This document shows, one piece after another, positions 58,838-64,000 of a stretch of DNA of 64,000 nucleotides. The stretch is from Cannabis sativa. Taxonomy: Eukaryota > Streptophyta > Magnoliopsida > Rosales > Cannabaceae. The position numbers and the translations under genes were made by a program. The stretch's first letter is position 1, and each line of letters opens with the position of its first letter. The DNA lies in the NCBI RefSeq assembly GCF_029168945.1, contig NC_083602.1:13327850-13391849 (forward strand), read 5' to 3'. The notes below the pieces were generated by a model. It was not told the origin of the DNA and searched no databases. It worked only from the letters and a program-made list of their open reading frames with translations.

Positions 58838-61800
58838 ATGGACCCTCCGCAATCATCTAGACCACAGGGCGAGCAAGTAGAGCCTGGGGTTACCCAAACC
58901 GATCCACCAGCACTGCCTCCACCTCCGCAAAATCTAGGGGATAATGCGGGGGCCGTTAATGCTAATCCTCCTGCTGATTGGCAGCAGATGTTTCATGAAA
59001 TGCGAAGTGTCATACTTCGTCAAGAGGAAGAGTTGTAACGTTTAAGGCAACAAGCTGCCCCAGTGAATCAAGGGTTACCACCAGCTCCTGTGCCAGTGGT
59101 GGGTAACCAAGGGTATATTATGCCGCACCGAGACTCTGTGTTCGAGCGGTTTGTGAAGCTGCAACCTCCGGCTTTTTTGGGAGGCATTGATATTATTAAG
59201 GCTGATCAATGGATGAGCACTGTTACCCGTATCCTCGATAATATGGGGGTGACGGGAACTGAGAGGGTGAATTGTGCGGCCTTTATGTTTCAAGATCATG
59301 CCCGCGTATGGTGGGATATAGTGAATCAGACTCGAGATGTCAGTGTCATGACATGGGAAGAGTTCAAGGAACTTTTTGAAGAAAAGTTTTATAACGTTGC
59401 AGTGAGGACTTCACACCAAGAAGATTTTGTGAAGTTGACTCAGGGGAAAATGTTTGTGGCCAAATATACTCTGGAATTCGATCGGTTATCTAAATTTGCT
59501 GGTGATCTGGTGCCTACAGATTTTACCAGAAAGTAGAAATATGTTCGAGGACTAAATGCTTCAATTAGTCGGGACTTGAAGATTACCACATCACATGACA
59601 CTCTGTATAAGAGAGTGGTAGACTTGGCCTTAATTGCTGAGGAGGCCGAGCAGCAAGTAATGAAGGAGCAGGCTGCAAAGGATGCCGCCATGGCATCAAA
59701 CCCTCCTGCTGGTGGTAATGTCAGTAAGGGGACCGACAGTGGCAACCCTGAGCACAAACGGAAGGCTGAGGCTTCCGGAGCTTCAGGGGGAAATAGAAAG
59801 TTTCGGGGAAACAGAGGTGGCCGTCAGGGTCGCGGGTCCTCATTCCAATCATATCCAGAATGTTCTAAATGCAAGAAGCATCATCCTGGTGAGTGCCAAG
59901 CAAAGGCATGTTTCCAGTGTGGCATGGTGGACCACTTTATCAGAGACTGTCCCCAAGCCAAGAGAGAAGAGCCTAAGAAGAATGTTGCTCAGAACCCGGG
60001 GCGACTTTTCACTATAACTCAGGCAGATGCTGATGCTAGTCCGTCAGTTGTGACAGGTCAGTTATCTATTAATGGTTGTGCTTATACTGTGTTATTTGAT
60101 TCGGGAGCTACTCATTCATATGTATCGAGTAGAGTGATAGAAAGTTTACATAAGCCATGTGATATTTATGTTTCGGGGTTTGGAACCCTGTTACCCTCGG
60201 GAGACCTGATAATATCCACAAGGTGGATTCGGTCCTTGTCTTTTTGGATTGACGGTTGTGAGTTGACCGCCAATCTAATTGAGCTGCAATTATCTAATTT
60301 TGACATAATCCTGGGAATGGATTTTCTGTCTAAATATGGAGCGATGATTGACTGCAAACGGAAGATGGTGGTGTTTGAGCCCGACGGTGCTAACCCAGCG
60401 GTGTTCGTGGGTAAAGTTCAAGGGGCACGCATACCGAGAATATCACTGTTGAAAGCTAAAGACCTGATGGGTAGAGGTTGTCTAGGGTTCATAGTTACTA
60501 CAGTGGACACTAGCCAACCTGTGACATCAGGGCCTGAGAATACGAGATTGGTATGTGAGTTCCTTGATGTCTTTCCAGAAGATTTGTCGGGATTGCCACC
60601 TGTTCGGGAAATTGAATTTGTTATTGAATTGGCTCCGGGAGTGGATCCAGTGTCTAAAGCACCGTACCGAATGGCTCCAGCTGAGTTGAAGGAATTGAAG
60701 ATACAATTGCAAGAGTTACTGAATCTGGGATTCATCAGACCGAGCTACTCACCTTGGGGTGCTCCGGTTTTGTTTGTGAAGAAGAAAGACGGAACCCTGC
60801 GATTGTGTATTGACTACCGGGAGTTGAACAAGCTTACCATTAAGAACAAGTATCCTTTACCTCGAATTGATGATCTGTTTGATCAACTGAAGGGGAAGAC
60901 GGTCTTTTCCAAGATTGATCTTCGCTCAGGCTATCATCAGCTGAGAATTCGAGAGGAAGATATCCCGAAAACTGCGTTTCGTACTCGGTATGGACACTAT
61001 GAATTTCTTGTGATGTCTTTTGGACTCACTAATGCCCCGGCGGCATTCATGGATTTGATGAATCGGGTGTTTAAGGATTACCTGGATAGGTTTGTGATTG
61101 TGTTTATCGATGACATTTTGGTGTACTCTGAGACAGAAGAAGAGCATGAGTTGCATCTCAGAGCGGTTTTGCAAAGATTACGGGATCACAAGCTTTATGC
61201 TAAGTTCAAAAAGTGTGAATTCTGGTTATCTCGTGTCTCATTTTTGGGGCACATAGTGGATAAAGATGGGATCATGGTGGATCCGGCTAAAATTGAAGCT
61301 GCACGGGATTGGCCAGTACCGAAGTCAGCTACAGAGGTCAGAAGTTTTCTGGGTTTGGCTGGTTATTATCGTCGGTTCGTTGAGGGTTTTTCAAAGATTG
61401 TTGTACCCTTAATGGAGCTGACCCGAAAGAACCAGAAGTTTGTTTGGACTGATCGGTGTGAGAAAAGTTTCCTGGAGTTAAAGCAACGCTTGATTACCGC
61501 TCCTGTACTAACTCTTCCTTTAGATAAGGAAAAGTTTGTGGTATATTGTGATGCCTCGAGACAGGGTCTCGGCTGTGTGCTTATGCAGGCTGGGAGGGTA
61601 ATAGCTTATGCTTCTCGGCAGTTAAAGGAGTACGAGCAGAGGTACCCTACTCACGATTTAGAACTCGCAGCAGTGGTATTTGCGCTAAAGATTTGGCGGC
61701 ATTACCTTTATGGCGAGAAATGTGAGATATACACTGATCATAAAAGTCTGAAATACTTCTTCACCCAGAAGGACTTGAATATGAGACAAAGACGTTGGCT

Positions 61801-63161
61801 AGAATTGGTGAAGGATTATGATTGTGAGATCCTTTATCATCCTGGTAAAGCCAATGTGGTTGCTGACGCTTTGAGTAGAAAAGGTCAGAGTCAGTTGAGT
61901 ACTATGAAGCAAATCTCCCGACAGTTAGCAAATGAAATGACTCGAGCTCAGATTGAGTTGGTTGTGGGGCAATTGGCTAATATTACCCTACAATCCACTC
62001 TTTTAGAGAGAATTAAAGAAGCACAAAAGCAAGATTCAGAGTTGATAAAAACCCGAGCTAGGGTTTTGGCTGGGAAGGCTAGTGATTTCTCAGTAGATGA
62101 AACGGGAATGTTGAAATTTGGAAGTCGAGTTTGTGTGCCTATGAATGAAAACATCAAGAAAGAGATCATGGATGAGTCTCACACGACTCCTTATTCAGTT
62201 CATCCAGGGTCGACAAAGATGTACCAAGACCTGAAAGCCATGTTTTGGTGGCCAGGCATGAAGAATGACATCGCTGAGTATGTTGCAAAGTGCCTTACAT
62301 GTCAGCAAGTGAAAGCTGAACACCAGCGACCTGCAGGGTTGCTGCAACCACTGAAAATACCAGAATGGAAATGGGAAGATATAGCTATGGACTTCGTGGT
62401 AGGTATGCCTAGAACCACGGGACAATTTGACTCTGTGTGGGTCATAGTGGACAGGTTTACAAAGTCTGCACACTTTTTACCTGTTCGGACGAATTTCTCC
62501 ATTGATCAGTATGCTGAATTATATGTTAGAGAAATTGTTCGTCTGCACGGTGTCCCAAAGTCCATTGTGTCGGATAGAGATCCGAAGTTTACATCGAGAT
62601 TTTGGGAGAGTCTGCATCGAGCTATGGGAACTCAGTTAAAGTTCAGCACAGCTTTTCATCCTCAGACGGATGGGCAATCCGAGAGGACCATTCAGATTTT
62701 AGAGGACATGCTACGGGCATGTGTGCTTGACTTTGAGGGATCATGGGTAAAGTACCTTCCCCTGATCGAGTTTTCTTATAATAACAGCTATCAGGCAACA
62801 ATCGGGATGGCTCCCTATGAACTTTTATATGGAAGAAAATGTAGATCGCCCATTCACTGGGATGAAGTGGGTGAAAGAAAGTTCTTGGGTCCCGAAGCTG
62901 TTCAGAAAACAAGTGAGGCAGTTGATAAGATTAGAGCGCGAATGCTCGCGGCTCAGAGTAGGCAAAAGAGTTATGCCGATCCAAAGCGTCGAGATATTGA
63001 TTTTCAAGTCGGGGACATGGTATTTCTCCGAATATCTCCGATGAAAGGCATAAAACGCTTTGGGAAGAAAGGAAAGCTTAGCCCGAGGTTCATTGGACCT
63101 TTTGAAATCCTTGAGAGGATAGGGCAAGTAGCGTACAGGTTGGCTATGCCCCCAGCGCTGG
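58838..63161 (+). pseudogene. K1 gag-pol, single frame with two nonsense codons, 3' end cut by A6
   Basis: The ATG at 58838 (MDPPQ...) is chosen over 58787 because similarity to Tekay-type Gag starts there. The frame runs to A6 with only two stops: TAA at 59036-59038 and TAG at 59534-59536. Order of domains: gag core (59141-59640, 'WWDIVNQTRDVSVMTWEEFKELF'), CCHC knuckle (C112-x2-C115-x4-H120-x4-C125, counting from 59576), protease D175-S-G-A-T, RT with FIDD at 510-513, RNase H with D659 (CDAS), integrase with H-H/C-C and D939, D1000, E1036 (DD35E), then a GPY/F motif. A chromodomain would be expected next but is cut off; the last codons of the frame run into A6's LTR. It is the best preserved pol here. 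Confidence 0.94.
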
Positions 63162-64000
63162 TGTTGGAAATTATTTTACCAGGATCTTAGATCTACTCAC
63201 AAGTATGTTTATTAACATCCTAAATATGAACTTTCTAAAACGATAAAATAAACACATATAAAGTTTAAGAAACCTTACATTGGGTGCAGCGGAATAATAT
63301 GACTCCTTCCGTTCAGATATCTAGCCCTTGATTCCTTTCTGTAGCAGAGCATTATCAATATCTGAACCTGGATCTCTTTCTCTGAATCTTTGATGCTGAA
63401 ACTCCTTTGCTGATGATCTTTCTTCACGATCTTCCTCACTATGATTGAGGTATCACTTGATGTGTGTGGGCACTACTCTAATCACTAAGGATTTCGAAAT
63501 TCTCAAGAGGGAAGAGAAGAAGTGACAGCTAAAGATAGGGAGAGAGAAGGCTCGTTTTTCTGCGAAGGAAAAATAGAAAATTTAAGTGTAAATTTCCTGA
63601 AGCCTTCACTATCTATTTATAGCATTCCACTAGGGTTAGGTTTGAATTATTTGGCATTAAAATAATGAAAAAATCAGTTTAAATTTCCTACAAAAGTGGC
63701 TGGCCCTACACTTAGTGGATTGGGCCTTGTTTTTTGCAATTTTGCAATTTTAACACCTTTTGTATCTGATTTTCTCAAAAATACCAATTTCCTAATTCAA
63801 CCATTTAAATGCCAATTCTAACTATTTAATAACTATAAATAATTATTAAATAATATTGTCATTTATCATATTTATTAATTGAACCATACAAAGTATCATA
63901 ATTAACAAATATGCCCCTATAAACTCTTTCTTTACAATTTCGCCCTTACTTAGTGAAAAATTCACAAATAGACATAGTCTAATTTGAGAATTATAATTGA
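63162..64000 (-). repeat. A6, family-A LTR, 3' part, cut by window edge
   Basis: Begins (plus) TGTTGGAAATTATTTTACC inside K1's pol, so it is the end of a minus-strand LTR. The five bases before it, GCTGG, are the candidate target duplication. TATA-like box (TATAAATAG, minus) at 63613-63621. Very similar to A1's LTR at 4476-5310. It may be a 3' LTR or a solo LTR; the window ends before that can be seen. Confidence 0.92.

Noticed and set aside
1..64000. CRISPR arrays, operons, riboswitches or phage genes
   Set aside because: I saw no regularly spaced short direct repeats with spacers, no Shine-Dalgarno-led gene strings and no phage functions; the content is plant retrotransposons.

Overview
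This window is repeat-dense plant nuclear DNA; I see no host gene, tRNA, functional rRNA or prokaryotic feature. It consists almost entirely of nested LTR retrotransposons of lineages typical of flowering plants: long-LTR Ty1/copia elements, and Ty3/gypsy elements of Tat type (with a second, archaeal-type RNase H), Athila type (tRNA-Asp-like primer site) and Tekay/Del type (initiator-Met primer site). There is also one 5S-bearing Cassandra-like solo LTR and one hAT-type MITE. A eudicot is likely; I cannot name the species from sequence alone.

Names used below. Family A is a copia-like family whose LTRs run from TGTTGGG to CCAACA, with six copies: A1 (1-6367, minus), A2 (17982-20498 plus 53221-53228, plus strand), A3 (20499-53215, plus, carries gag), A4 (26734-42807, plus, no gag), A5 (55752-56099, plus, start of an LTR) and A6 (63162-64000, minus). 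T1 is a Tat-type element (6368-17981, minus) and T2 a Tat-type remnant (53431-55252, minus). D1 (27188-33424) and D2 (45253-51681) are Athila-type, minus strand. K1 (56100-63161, plus) is a Tekay/Del-type element and K2 (53229-53430, minus) a fragment of a related integrase.

Layout. K2 was hit by A2. A2 was hit by T1 in its internal region and by A3 eight bases before the end of its LTR. A3 was hit by A4 in gag and by D2 in its 3' LTR. A4 was hit by D1 in its 5' LTR. Matching 5-bp target-site duplications are visible for A3 (AATAT), A4 (TGGTA), D1 (GATCA) and D2 (ATTGC), so the chain K2 > A2 > A3 > A4 > D1 is five levels deep. T1 in turn received a Cassandra-like solo LTR (duplication TACAA), a 726-bp MITE in its integrase, and A1. 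On the right, the start of A5 was hit by K1, and K1 by A6.

Function. No element looks fully autonomous. K1 is closest: gag-pol is one reading frame with two nonsense codons, cut by A6 at the GPY/F region. D2 and A4 have nearly identical LTR pairs yet lack the enzymes needed to move, so they were probably mobilised in trans. The least explained parts are the conserved GC-richer blocks in the AT-rich leaders of family A, the non-coding segment that stands where gag should be in A1 and A4, a conserved hairpin beside the polypurine tract of D1 and D2, and a biased CAG/CTG-to-CGG/CG pattern in the right half of D1.
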